Positions 23,337-36,010 are shown, counted from the first letter of the stretch. The stretch: DNA of 64,000 nucleotides from Struthio camelus (GCF_040807025.1 NC_090943.1:9038356-9102355); one strand, 5' to 3'. Numbers and translations: made by a program. Notes: a model not told the origin generated them from the sequence alone.

Positions 23337-23350
23337 ATGCAAATGCAAAT
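23337..23350 (+). promoter_or_regulatory. two overlapping octamer (POU) motifs
   Basis: ATGCAAAT occurs at 23337-23344 and again at 23343-23350, sharing two bases. ATGCAAAT is the consensus bound by POU-domain factors. A tandem overlapping pair 1.5 kb into intron 1 could be an enhancer site, but a chance pair cannot be excluded. Confidence 0.3.
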
Positions 23351-23720
23351 ATTCTTAGTGCATGATAACTGATACATTCGTATTTGTCTTGAAGGCATCC
23401 TCATCTTAATTTCAAATGTTGTAAGAACCAGATATTATTTCCACTGGAAGTAAATATATTTTTTCAAGTCAGAAGATTGACATGATTGATGATTTTAGCT
23501 TTTTAATTGAAACACAGAAAGTTCAATGCATCACTGATTTAGTTACAAAGAAACCTTGCAGAGTTCAGAAATGAGATCATACCAAACAGGGCTGACAAAA
23601 CAAACAGCTGATCTGAAAGAGGTCTATAGCGGCCTAGACAAGAGGCAGATGTCAAAGTTGTCTGAAACAGTCTTCTGTAGCACGGAGATACTTGTGAGAC
23701 ACTCAATATTTGGTTTTCTG

Positions 23721-23742
23721 AAAACAAAACAAAACAAAACAA
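23721..23742. repeat. (AAAAC)4 microsatellite
   Basis: Four perfect AAAAC units plus AA. Confidence 0.9.
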
Positions 23743-24879
23743 CCCAGGATTGCTCTGAACTCATTGTCTATCTGACTTTCCCAGTCTCCTGACTTTTGAA
23801 CTCACTGGCCATTTTAAATCAAAATTCACAGAAGAGGAAAGTTGTTAGAGATGTCAGCTTTCTATAAGTACCCAGGGAATCAATCACTTAAAGAGAAGGA
23901 CTATTTCATTCTTGAGCTGAGGGAGAAGCGGGAAGAGATCAGCCCGTCTCTGCTTTACTCATCCTGTCCCAGCAGGCCAGTGAGAATATGGACATGGCTA
24001 CGATGTGGGCTGCCCCTGGCCATTGCAGGCTGCACACAGTCTGGGAGGGAATGGGCAAAATGAGGGAGCGCAGGGAGAACTGGAGGTTTACGGTAGAAAA
24101 GGGGCGGCAACATGGGAGAGCTGGGGAGTTGCGAGAGGAGTGAGTTGTATAAATAATGTATAAATAAATCCACAGTAAATTAAACACCGTTAGTTCCACC
24201 GCTCATGGAATGACTTGTTTTTTCCCCCAAAATGTGTTGACACTTTGTGTCAACTCAGTTCCTCTAAGAGCTGCAAATGCCATCTCACTGGGGCAGTGCT
24301 TTGCTTTGATTTTTCCCCTCGCTAAGCAATGGGCACTCAGAGTACAACTTTCTTTTGCAAGTTTTACAGCTTTCCACAGTTGTGATGAGCAAGGGAGGTA
24401 ACACTTTAAAGAGAGGGATATTATTAAAGGACTTAAATAGCTTAACTGAAATTCCAAATTGTAGTACTGTGTGTCTGCTAAAACGTATATATCTTACTGA
24501 CGTTTCAATGCAATGCCTTTCAGCTTTTTTTGTTTTTTAAACAAGATTTCACTTGTTGTTGCTATTGAAATACTGTGCTGTTGGTGAGAGATAAATGCTT
24601 TTGAGAAATAGTTTGTGTACATACAGGTCCTAATGCTCCTTTTTGCTTCCTGTAACTAGTCCCATTGCTTTACCTGAGACAATCTGCGGGAGGAAGACGA
24701 GCAGGATCCATCCCCAAGACTGTAACAAAAAGCTTCATTTGGGTGCTCCTACCTGTTCAGGTGCCTGGGGGTACTAAGCCCTTCTGCTGCTAAGAGTCTA
24801 TACAAAACCAACAGGCTCTCTTGGATGGGCTGGGAGCAGGCTTGGACACTGACTAAGAAATTGCATGCTATTGGAAAGA

Positions 24880-24960
24880 GGGTCCAGTTATTCTGATACT
24901 GGCATAAGAATATGAGGTTCAATTCCCAGCTGTCACTTTTCCACAGATTTCTTGAAGGAA
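24880..24960 (+). repeat. MIR-like SINE fragment
   Basis: GGTTCAATTCCCAGCTGTCAC, preceded by an A-box-like region and followed by TTTCTTGAAGGAATTAATGAGGG, follows the MIR order (B-box 'ggttcgaatcccggctctgccact'). Heavily diverged, so low confidence. Confidence 0.33.
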
Positions 24961-25881
24961 TTAATGAGGGCTAACCTCATATGGGGACTTAGGCATTTCA
25001 GCACTGCAAGTTGCAGCTCCTGCCTCTTGGCTTTTATTCAGTAATCCAGAGCCCCAGGCCAGCCAATGCAAGGCACAGAAATTGTATCTCACGTTTCACT
25101 TTTCTCAGATCAGTGCCTGAGTAGATGCTGTTAGGAGGCACTTTGTTTTGTTTTGGGACTCTCAATTTCCTCTGTCTTTGGAGAGCAGAAAACGTTGAGA
25201 GTCACTTCTTTCTTTAGAAACAATACTGATCGTGGTCCTCCATCTGGTACAGTGAGCAAACACGTATCCCAGGAAGCAAGATATGTGGATTTGGTGTCTT
25301 TTTAAGTGCTGATGAGGATTGAGACTCACCAGCACCCATCCTTCAGGGGACTGTCGTAACCATCAGGAGACAGGCTGTTCCACAGCAGGAGCGCCCCTGT
25401 CCCTTCTCTTGGAGATGGGCCATTGCGCAGCACAGGGTTGTTCTCTGGAGCGAGGAAGGAGAAAGACAGCCTTGATGTCTCCTGGGGTTAAGGATCTGGG
25501 GGAGACGGGGGTGCACTATCTCTTTATCTTATATGAAAATGCGTTTAGCCAAACCATTGGCTGAAATGCCCAATCTGGAGGGTAGGGTTTGAACAGCAGT
25601 GTCCCCTGTAGGTTAGTGCACGATGATTGTAGGTGCAATGCTGCTGCTGATTCCATCTCTTTTGACTTCTCTCTGGCCGTATTTTTGAATGAAGATGGTG
25701 TGGTAGCTCTTTTGTGTGGACATGGTCAGTATGTATGTTCTGGATCAGGTGTCCCAGCTCTCTGACCCCTTGTTGTCCCCTGAGATGTTGGTGCAGCTGC
25801 TTAGACGTACACTGATACACAGCATACAGCCCCAGTAGCATGTTACTGGTAAGTACCTACATAACTGTGTCTTGAGGATTT

Positions 25882-25948
25882 TTGATTAGGTACCTAAATT
25901 GCACTGACACTTTGTTAGGCATTTACATCTTTTTGAGGATCTAGGCCA
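25882..25948. repeat. ancient amniote repeat remnant (GGCACCTAAAT-type)
   Basis: TTAGGTACCTAAATTGCACTG, then TTAGGCATTTACATC and TTTTGAGGATCTAGGCC resemble an old repeat common in bird and turtle DNA ('taggcacctaaatacctttgaggatctgggcc'). A second copy lies at 35745-35835. I do not know its catalogue name with certainty. Confidence 0.35.
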
Positions 25949-27304
25949 AGTTTTATCTGATTCAGATCCCAGTGTGTGGGCAGCAGGTAGCAGTTTTCTC
26001 TTGTCCCTACAGGAATGATGAGAGACACTTTGGCTATATGGTCAAACGAAATAACTTTGAATTAAAAATGGGCAAATGGTACATATTTCCGTTATGGATT
26101 TCCTAGGTGTGATTAACAGGACGCATTTTAGGCTATAGCAGATATTCAGCAACCACCTTTCCTATCTTGGCTTTAAGTATGTGGGTACTAAGAAAAGCAT
26201 GTTGAATCAAAGAACAGAGGTTTGGGAGGTCTGCCTGAAGAACTGTAAACTGATTTTTTTTGTCAGCAGTAATGAATGCCTGAAGATAACAGCAAAGCAT
26301 TTGGACAGATTTTTTTAAAGGAGAGACAATTGTACTAATTAGCAGTATCAGTGTGTAAGAAAAGTGGATGTGAAAACAACTCATTGAAGTGGCTTCAAGT
26401 CTTTGTTAAAGTAAAGTATGCTGAATTAAGCTGAAGTATAGTTCTGATTGTACTCCTGGCTGCTCTCCTATTATTTTGAAAAGAGCAAAATTTACCTACG
26501 AGAAAAGCAAATTGCTAATTTGTCATGTACCTATAGAACAGAATCACTGCAAGTAGTACTGATATAAAGTAGGGAAGTGCTCACACAGTTGTCAACAGGT
26601 CAATAGTGTTCTTTTAACTGGATATTAAAAAGTTTGGTTTCTATGATTGTTTATTCTTGAAGTTGTTCTTTAATGAGAGATTATTGCATCTATGCTGGGT
26701 GAGTCTAATCCTCTTCTCTCACACATGAACTGTTCCTCGTTCAAATTCCACTGATTGCAATTGAATTACTTCTTATTTATGTTGATTTAGATGCAGAGAG
26801 ATTCCATACCTCTAAAGTTATGGCAGCAAAAGAACATCATTGCTAAGACTCTTGGGTGCAGAAAACAATGATAAGAAGCTAGGGTAGCTCCTGTGCATTA
26901 GTAACTGCAGGAGAAACAAGTTCAGTTTCACTGGCACGTTGCATTACACTGTGTGTAGTAAGCTACCATCTATGGGCACATTGAAGGGGTATATTTTCAA
27001 GATGTCCAGTTTTAATACTCTAGTAGGAATACAATGTCTAATATGTATTAAAAAAGAACTTGCTATAGCTGCCAAGGCTTTAAAACATGATCAGCCAGCC
27101 ATCCTCCAGCCCCACTCTATGGGCAACCTCTTAGAAATCACATTTCTATCTCAAAGTGTTAGCCTGTCGTGTTGCGTGAAAGTCCCAGCCAAGATCGAGG
27201 CCAAGTGCTGCTGGATGCTATAAACCCATATAGTCCGATACTGCTTTGGCTTCAGAGAGCTTACAGCTTAAGCTGACAGTAGGGGCAGAAGCTGGAGAAG
27301 GGAA

Positions 27305-27350
27305 GAATTACTCTAATTTTACAGACGGTGGAGTAAGGTGCTAAGTGTGA
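27305..27350 (-). repeat. MIR/L2-like fragment, antisense
   Basis: ATTACTCTAATTTTACAGAC followed by GGTGGAGTAAGGTGCTAAGTG parallels the antisense MIR core 'attttacagatggggaaactgaggc...ttaagtg'. Short and tentative. Confidence 0.3.
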
Positions 27351-28959
27351 TTGTTTTATGCAGTCAAGAGAAGTCAAAGTGGGACAAAGGGACAGAATAC
27401 TTTAGTTCAGTGGAATTGGCAAATCAGAGAGGTTCTGTTTTTATTATTCTGTTTTAGCTTGATTGTCCTAAGGAAAAAGCCTTGTTTTCATCTATAATTT
27501 CTGAGCCTGTTGACCAATTCCTACCAAATCTAATAGAATAATAATGATCTCAAATTTTGTGAAACTTGGAGGCTGGGCAGGGAGAAACGAGTGAAGTGAG
27601 TTTCTGTGCCATAGAAAAGGAAAAGGCAGAACCAGCCATTATGCATTGTAAGAGCCAGTTGACTCATCAGTGTGTACTCTTGATCATCCCGTCAGCATCT
27701 CCCTCTCTGTGAAACATATTATCTCTTGCCCAGTATAGGAGTCATCAGGATAAAGCTGGGGTTGATGACGGGGGGAGAAATCTTTAGTCGTGTCCTCTGT
27801 CCTTTAGGAAGCCAGGCATTAGCTTGGCTGCTCATGGAGCTGCTGTTTTGCACATCGGGCGGAATGTTTGTAGAGTTAATTTAATTCTTTCCTCTATATC
27901 AGTTTTTATAGATCCTCTGTATCCCCTATCCTTTCTGTGGGATCTTTCCCAAAGCAGCGGAGAAAGGCAAAACCTGTCAAAAGATGAAGTGTAAATCAAG
28001 AAAAAGTGCAGGGAACTTAGGGGGAAGTGTTTGAAACTGTTTTGATCACATTCTCTCTGTTTTTTGTAAACTGTAAGTTTTCAGTTGACACTATCTGCTG
28101 AAAGCACTGAATTAGTGAGAGATGTTTTACTGATGTAAATGGAAAGAAAATTCTTAGAAATATCTAAGAATTCAAGCAACTCAGCCTTGAGGATTTTAAG
28201 AGTAATGACTATGGGAAGTTTTTCATCAAATCTCGTATTATTGCAGACAGTAGAACCTGCTTTCTGTAGAGTTTCTCCTGTAAACCTGATGTTTCTTGTC
28301 GGTTAATTCTAGGCATGTTCCCATGAGTGCGTCCTGGGACCATTCTAGTGTCAACCGTCCCTTGAGATTTCCATTAGTAGGAAATTTTTCAAGAAGGACG
28401 ATGGCAGGTTCAGTGCTAGAAACTTCAGTGAAAGGCTCAAGTGCTCCTTTGAAAGGCAGGGAGACAAACAGGGACAGCCAGACTGACTCTATAAATGCTC
28501 TAACTATTCAAAAAACTCCAGTCAGGGTCACACTTTCCCCGACCTGAGAGAGTCCAACCATGAGATGCAATCCAGAGAAAAGCAGTCTCCACCGGTTCTG
28601 GTGTTGATGGGGCTCCTTCTCTAGGATATTTTGGGTGGCAGGGAGTAAAAACAGCAGTGATTTTTGTACTGTAATGCAGACACACAGCAGTGCAGATGTC
28701 TTTTGCCTAGAGCAGCCATTTTTTGGTCAACAGGTTTTTGAGGGCAGATGAGAAAGGAGCAGGAGAAATACTAGTCTCCCCCCAAATAAATATTTGCCAG
28801 GAGCATTACGGTAGGGCTGCACAGAGCTCAAGGAGCTTCCAGTGCTGTCTGAGGTTTAAATCTCCATCCCTCTGCGCTGCCCTCCAGTACAAGGCAGCGC
28901 GGGTGCCCCCAGCCCTGAGTCTGAACGGGGGGAGAGCTCAGGGGACTCTGCAAGGCTTC

Positions 28960-29225
28960 AGCCGTCCTGCTCGGTATTTATTTGTGGGTGCTGATCTCTG
29001 CTGCTATTTTTCATTTTTAATGAGAGCTGAACACACCATAAAATTTTATTGGGTGTTTATGCTAACAAAATTAACTAACAGTTGGTGCTTTAAAAAAGGC
29101 AGCCGGAGCTCTGAGCGCTATAGCTGGAATGTGCAATGGCTTTTTAACTGGTGTAGGACAGGGCAAATGTATGAGTGCCAATGTCATTTAACAGCAAACC
29201 ATTTTATATTAACTTTGTATTGACC
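28960..29225. promoter_or_regulatory. candidate conserved noncoding element
   Basis: This is a low-repeat, AT-rich stretch with homeodomain-like TAAT/ATTA cores (near 29017, 29075 and 29235), GCTTTAAAAAAGGCAGCCGG, and few signs of decay such as CpG loss or slippage tracts. A 166-codon frame crosses it, but translation shows no domain and it is overlapped by no splice signals. The call rests on texture only; a multi-species alignment would decide it. Confidence 0.22.
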
Positions 29226-29654
29226 AAGACAGATTAATTGAAAGTTCAAGAAAAATCCTATTGTGCTTTGTGCTTAAACAAAATCATATTTTCAGGCATT
29301 AGATAGCTAGATGCTGTCTCAAAAGTATGGGGTTAATTTATAATACCAAGACTATTAGGCAAAATAGATTAGCTTAGCCATTTCAGTACTTAAACACTTA
29401 ATTCAAACAATAGGAAGAAGATTTATTTTAGCATTTCAATTATTTTTGTTTCCCAATAAAACAGAAATAATATCATGCTATAATTGCTGAATGGGTCCCC
29501 TGAGGCCATTGACTTCAGTGGAAGTACAAAGGACCTCTAGGCTATGGAGAAAAAGAAGAAGAAGAAGGTTTAACTTCAGGCTCAGTTTCTTGTTCACTGA
29601 AACTCATTTGTATTATTTCTGTATTAGTGCTGTTAAGTAAACAGAGGACAGACG

Positions 29655-29965
29655 TTTGGCTTTATTTATTTATTTTTGTTCTTTTATATATTAATTTTGA
29701 TGCAGTTTGCATCGATCTAGTCCGGATAAAATTTGGTATTTATAATCTTTACATTATACTGGGGATTTTTATGCCCACGCTAAAACAAAATGGCTAGATT
29801 GACACCTTAGGATGTTTCTGCTCTGGCTGAAAGAGTTTGTTTATCAGTTAGCACTGACAAGAGCATGTTTATCTGATCACTGATAGGTCTGATTTGCCTT
29901 TCAAAGTGTTACCAGAGATAAAGGTTGGCTAAAAAAATTGTGCTAGCACTGAAGAGAACTGTCCT
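29655..29965. promoter_or_regulatory. candidate conserved noncoding element
   Basis: Starts with a TTTATTTATTTATT run, then contains GCATCGATCTAGTCCGGAT, GATTGACA and repeated TTTATCTGATC-like (GATA-type) motifs. The retained CpGs in AT-rich DNA and the lack of repeat signatures suggest constraint. This is inference without alignment. Confidence 0.22.
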
Positions 29966-30189
29966 GATTTCTGGATTAAGCTCTGAATTACAGTGGGATA
30001 TTTGGCAAGTGATTTAGGGCTTATATTTTCACATTGTCACTTTATCTTGGATCCAAGCTGGTTTTCAAGACCAGATGCTGCTGCCACCATCCAAAAAGCA
30101 TGCCAAGCCTGCTTTTAACCTCCCAGTGTAGCCAGGGTCTCGGGGTCTACTGTGAAAACATAGCAGTCTTTCACGGTACCAGAACTGGG

Positions 30190-30240
30190 GCAAATAATCT
30201 GCTCATGCTTTAGTTTTCTCTGTCTGTAAAAATAAGGATG
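30190..30240 (+). repeat. MIR/L2-like core fragment
   Basis: TAATCTGCTCATGCTTTAGT followed by TTTCTCTGTCTGTAAAAATAAGGATG parallels 'taayctctctgtgcctcagtttcctcatctgtaaaatggggat' from MIR/L2-type elements in sense orientation. Confidence 0.38.
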
Positions 30241-32309
30241 TGAAGGCTTGCTTTGGGTAGTCTGTGAGCTCTTTCGTGGAGGACATTACTTTGTAACCCA
30301 CTCAGTGGGGTTCCCATCCATACTATTGGCCTCCAGTTATTGTGTTTGAAGTCGGATAATTTAGCAAACATTAGTATAGTTAAGGACGTATTCTTCTTTT
30401 GCAGCAAAGAAAAGAACACATAGGAGGGACACAAATACAGGAGGATGCATAATCCCTATACTGTGGTGTGCAACCTTTCTCTAGAAAATTTCCTCAGGGG
30501 GAAGCCTACCCAAAGGAACAAGTTGTGTTGCAAGCACAGCACATGTGGAGGAGAGGGGGAAGCACAACAACGTTTAAGCTCAGTTGAAGGGAAGTTTGTT
30601 AAAATTATGAAAACTTGATACTGAAAAAAGAGCATATTTAGCACTTTCTGAGTCTAGTGCCATCAGGTAGGCAGAAAGAAATACGTTGCAGCAAACCCAA
30701 TGCCTGCCTGCTGTGAGCGCCCCGGGGGAGAGGACTGAGGACTGGTGAAGGTGGTAGGAGCTGTGCTCCTCTCAGCAGTGTCTGCAAGTTGAAAAGGGGC
30801 AGGACATGAAAATTTTGAGGTCAGCAAACTTGTTTATTTGCAGATGGCACCTAAAATTTGAATTCTAGGAAGAGGCTGAAATCATGGCAGACAGATGTGT
30901 TCTGCTGGTAATTTACTGCTACTCAGGGCAGCAGATACACCATATGCTTTTTTGTTTGTTTATCTGTTTGTTTTGGGTGTTTATGCTTGTAAGATTTTGA
31001 CTTTTCTTGAACCTTCCCTTAGCATCCCTCAAACTCTTATGTTTGGAGATTTTGAGTGTAATTTTTTTAGGAAAGTCAGATTTTGCTGGATAATGACCTC
31101 ACACAAAGCCTTTGCTGCTCATTTTGTTCTGTTCACCTAAAAAGAGGATCGGATAGGTTTTCAAAAGTAACAAGTCCGGGAAGGGTTCACCAGCAGGCAC
31201 TCACTTTAGTGTTATTTCTATTGAGGCACTCCCTGGGAATGCTACTTGCATACTGGCATTCAATAGTACAAGAGGCTCTCCGGTTAGAGAACAGAATACT
31301 GCTTCCTACATCATCTTACATTTGTTCATTGGTTTATGGCCATGCCTCGGTCTAAGACCTTTATTCTTCACCTTTTATTCTTGCTGCTTAGCGTTGGCTT
31401 CTGAGTGCAATCCCATTTGATTGTCACTGGGATTCTCTTATACTATATATTTTCCTTGACATGCTGCGTTCCCTCTCTGACAATCCTCATGTCTGACCAA
31501 ATCCTCTGAAGTTTTTAAGTCACTTACTCTGAGTTTAGCCACTCATCACTGTTACAGATCTCTTCTCTAACAGGTCAGGACTATCCTGGAATTTCCCAGG
31601 TCCTTTTCTGTTCTATCGCCATATTTTATGATTTGTTTCCACCTTAGTCACTGGGGTTCTCTTCGTAGGGCATAATTCCCTACAACTGCAGATGTATTGC
31701 TGAGCCTATCTGAATCTCACTTGTGCCTTTCATGCCTTCATTTAGGTTCACTCTTGCTGTTTCCTTATACCTGCTCTGCTTCTACTGTTTTTCATTGCAG
31801 GGGACAGCATTGAATATTCCACTTAACAAAGAAGTTAATTTAGTTCTTGTGAATAAAACAAGGTAATTTTCCTTTTATGTGGTAAGGAAAATTCAAGGGC
31901 TGTTGTGCTTTATGTTAACCATTTGTGTGAATTGTTGCACATAAAGGGCATTTACAGCAACAATTATAGGTTCCTTTTTACTGCCATGTTGATTTATCCT
32001 ACTTGCGGACACTGAAGGACGGACTCATGCTGAAACGCATATATATTCAAGCGGGCCACTGAAGAGGGAGTGATCAGGCTCTTGATCACTAAAGTCTGAG
32101 CTTTTGAGAAGGCCTTTCTAGCTGGCCTCTTAGAAAATGCACCTTAAAATGCATTGCCATGTACGATCATTATGGAGCTGATCAAGGTACTAGCCAATGA
32201 TGGAGAGAGGAAATGTTCTCTTTCTGGACCCTCAAACTCTTTATTTATGGCAATACTTTAAGGTTGTGGGTTTTGTTTGTTTGACTTTTTGCAGACCAGT
32301 AGAAAAATT

Positions 32310-32545
32310 CAGTGCATTTTTATGACTTTAATGGAAAGTAATCAATGCTATGCGCCGTCGTAATATTATGATAAAAATACCTCCGTTAAAACTGTCTTTG
32401 ACAGCAGCATATTATAAGTGACCTCCAATGGTTAGCCTTCCTCCAGTACATTCCTGATGTAGCTTCATCATATTTTACAGTATATATTGTACAGCAGAGA
32501 AATTCTGATTGCCAGCTGATGTGGACTAGCTATAAGAGATTATTC
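32310..32545. promoter_or_regulatory. candidate conserved noncoding element
   Basis: A TTTATGACTTTAATGG homeobox/HOX-like site (near 32318), then ATGCGCCGTCGTAATATTATG, where three CpGs have persisted in strongly AT-rich intronic DNA, then CCTCCGTTAAAACTGTC and a palindromic-looking TACAGTATATATTGTACAG near 32478. No repeat family is recognised. Only the composition supports this call. Confidence 0.25.
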
Positions 32546-35133
32546 TCTTTCTTTAAGCACAGGAGGGATCTCCATGCTTAACTTCCAGTAATATCAGTGA
32601 AGTAATACACCTAAATCACTTGGGCAATGGTGGCAAAATAGCCCCTAAAGCTTTTTCAGAATATAACCATAAAGTTTATTGAAGAACCCAGCAATGAGAA
32701 ACTATGGTTCCTGGTACTTAAAATGTTAGTGACTGTACAGGAATGAGGCCTCCAGCACTTTAATTTATAGTTTGCAGAAACATTACCACAAATCACTTAC
32801 TCTTACTTAAAAGCTCTTCTCTTCTAACTTCCTTGTAAGCATTTATTAGATTTGGATTTTGATACGGAGATCATCCAGAAAAGAAAAATCAATATTTTAG
32901 TTGTAAGCTGTCACTTTTATGTACTGTCCATGCTTTGGCGTTAGAAATGGAGAAGAGTTGAGGAAAGCTGGCGAATTACAACATGGTCCCACTGCAGTCA
33001 CTCCCAGTCTTAGCCACTTAACTAAGACTGTAATGCTGTTTATAGGCAAAGAGGAACACTGACTCTGTCCGACTGAGAAATAGAAGAGATTGAAGCAGCA
33101 GCTGAGTGTGTCCAGATGCTAAAACAAGACAAAACATTATCAAACCAAAGACATGCATATATATTATGTTGTAGAAAAGCAGTCCACTGTCCCATTAGGT
33201 GTTTGAAATCCAGTATGCATGTGCCTGTCAACAACACGGTAGAGTCCAAGTGATAGTACATGCCAAAAAAAGATGATTTTGGTGACTGGGAAGGATGCTG
33301 GTGCATTGCTGAAATTGGCAGCTTCCTGTTAATGTATAAACATAAAGGGGTCTTCACATTTTTTACTACATGTTCAAGTACCTTCCATCACTATAACAGC
33401 ATTCCTCAGCATGAAATTGAGTGTAATTTGCAAGGTTTCCATTCTCATTTAATAGAAACCCCCACAAAGCAAAAAATGGCCAAATCTCTAGCCAATATTA
33501 CTGCAGAGATATTGCCTTAAAAGATGGAAAAATACCATCAAAGTGATTCAAAGATGTTTACTTGAGTCTTTAGAAAGGCTGAAACTGTAACTCTGTGCTT
33601 ACTGGATAATTCTTGTAAGGTGACTCTTGAACGATGGGACTCAGCTCAAAGATTAAAACAGCAGAATTTGGGCATGTAATTTTAGTTTACGAGTAATCTA
33701 GGGCAAGATTTTGCTGCACCTAGTGCTATTTGATATGTGCAAGGTATTCTTCCAGCTTCTGTTCCAAGGGAGTATGAATTTCCCATAGGTCTTGGTTCGT
33801 GTCTGCCAGCACCAACAGTATGTTTTGGAGATCCTGGGACATCTCAAACATACTAGTCATCAGTATGTATAAGAAAAGATAGGAAGAATTATAGTATTAA
33901 AATCTTGCCTGCCATTTGCCAAGACCCAGGATATTTCTTCCGGGTCAGACTGGAGGGTTGAATAAGATTGTTATCAACATAACTGAGATTGATATATCTA
34001 TAATAATAAAAGGCAGGGCAGTCAGAGCTCGGGAAGAATGACTGGTTTCATTTTCCTAAAATTCAGGTTTCAGAGAAGCTTGGGTTGTTCCAATCAGGGT
34101 AATTGTGGCAGTAGATTTAGGTGGATGTGTGCACTTCAGTCTCGATGAATCCTTGTAGAAAGAGTCTGTTGTCTGGACTGAGAGAGAAAGGGTGCTTACG
34201 TGAATTGGGAGATATCTTTTTTTTGAAAGGTTAGGCCAGCCAAGCCAGTCCTTTTGAAACAGGTGAATGAGGGTTGCAAAAATGCTGATATCCGTGCGCG
34301 GAAGATTTATGAATCTCTGTGTGGAGTGGAAGGCAGAGTTAGATAAAGCAGGCAAGGTTAAATCATGCTTTGCCTGTAATTGAGAGTGTGATACCAGCCT
34401 CAATCTCTTTGACTGCAAGGTCCTTTGGGAGCCCTGTAGGGCACAGCGCAAACATTAGCTGGTCAGCTACTAGTCATGCTGAGGCTCGTTTTGTAAATGT
34501 TACTTTAAATAAATTTAATCAATATTGAGATCTTGTTTTGAAAAATACACTGCTTTTTCACCATATATTTTATGTGTATATGATTTTTTTTCATTATTGT
34601 TCTAAGAGCTAGAGATGGTGCATTTACTTGCATATTCAAGATAACGACCAAGGCTCACTCTCCACTCCCTTAATATCGGTTTAATGGCAACATAATGACA
34701 TTTACCTTAGCAGAGTTGCCGTAACCTTGCTGGACTTAAGCCAGCACATGACTGATGGTAAGGGAAAGTCAGTTGTGTCAGTATTGCTAGCAGCTCTTAT
34801 TACAGTAACAATCTTAGCGTCATCCATTCATATTTAGGAAATCAATTCTAAATTATTTAGACCTTTGAGACTAGCAAATGCTTGGAAGGTTGGTTTGGGG
34901 GAAATACAGTGTTTAGCCTCCTTTTCCGTAGATAGCTTTGGATTGTTACATTCAGGATTTTTAATTTTGGTTAGTTGTGCTTTCTAAAGAAGATATGTTT
35001 ACAGTCTAAAAGTGACTATACAGAAAAGTCACAGTTTAATTGCTAAAAATAAGTGGGGAAAACATCAACTCTGGGGGAAAATGTGGGCGCATTGGAAAGT
35101 TATTTTCAAATCTCTGCCAGATTTTAGTAAATT

Positions 35134-35171
35134 TAGAGGCATTATCCTCCCTGCCTAGAGGCATTATCCTC
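35134..35171. repeat. 16-bp direct repeat, 22-bp period
   Basis: TAGAGGCATTATCCTC at 35134-35149 recurs exactly at 35156-35171, a recent local duplication. Confidence 0.85.
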
Positions 35172-35300
35172 AGAAGGGAAGAGATTAACAGTGAAGGAGA
35201 ATGCAGCTATCAGCTAGGATATTTCTGCGGACTCCACTGCTGTAGTACTTCTGCTCCTCAGAATCCGTAATGAGATTTTCTTCAGATAACTACTGATTCC

Positions 35301-35331
35301 TATTGGATTGCATTGGATTAGATTAGATTAG
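35301..35331. repeat. short (ATTRG) tandem array
   Basis: TATTGGATTGCATTGGATTA followed by GATTAGATTAG, an imperfect pentamer array. Confidence 0.7.
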
Positions 35332-35385
35332 CGTTACTCTAGTTTTACAGATAGTGGAACTGAGAAACAAGGACAGGTGGGACCA
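35332..35385 (-). repeat. MIR/L2-like fragment, antisense
   Basis: TACTCTAGTTTTACAGATAG followed by TGGAACTGAGAAACAAGGACAG parallels the antisense core 'attttacagatggggaaactgaggcacag'. Confidence 0.35.
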
Positions 35386-35744
35386 GATTTTCAGCGACGA
35401 TCAGTCACTCATATTCAAACAAGACATCTAGTGGTCTTTTCTCAAGTGTCTTCCATTAATGGGAAGTTTTGGGTTATTTTTTGTTTTTGTTTATTTGGTA
35501 GTTTGTTTTTTGAGACTCCCAGGAGGTTCTTTCCTGAAACTTAGGCCAAGTAACTTTGAAGCCTACCTAACTTTCCCTGGATCTCCTAAGCAGTCTTTTG
35601 GAGAGCTAAAGAATGGAACGCGAGGGTTGGTGTTGTGTATTAATAAATCATGCTCAACTAATTTTCCTCTGGCTGGGGGAAGGAAGGCCCTTGCACTCTC
35701 GTTTACTGACATCCCTGCAGGTCACTGACACTTGCTGCTTTAAG

Positions 35745-35835
35745 CCAAGGCCTAGATATCTCTGGAAATGTAGGCACCTAGCTTCCACTGATTTCAGTAG
35801 GGTTAGGCATCTAAATACCTCAAATATTATTGCCC
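35745..35835. repeat. ancient amniote repeat remnant (GGCACCTAAAT-type)
   Basis: TAGGCACCTAGCTTCCACTG, then ATTTCAGTAGG and GTTAGGCATCTAAATACC match an old repeat seen widely in sauropsid DNA ('taggcacctaacttccattgatttcaatgggagttaggcacctaaatacc'). This is the better-preserved of the two copies in the window. Confidence 0.42.
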
Positions 35836-36010
35836 TTTAAAACTGCTCCTGAATGGTTTTGACTTAGGAGTATCCACTGCCATTAGAACAGCAGTTTCAT
35901 TGCAGTTCCTTGCCTCTGTGTTCTAACGACCAAGATCCAACCCATTTTGTGCAAATGAAACACTTAGAGCAAGGTTTCAGGTATGTATTGTCCGGTTTGA
36001 ATTTTGTGCT

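Noticed and set aside
28723..29223. 166-codon plus-strand frame
   Set aside because: The translation has no family resemblance and changes composition midway. The region is more interesting as noncoding sequence.
31370..31800. CT-rich segment considered as antisense LINE
   Set aside because: No recalled consensus block aligned over more than a few bases.
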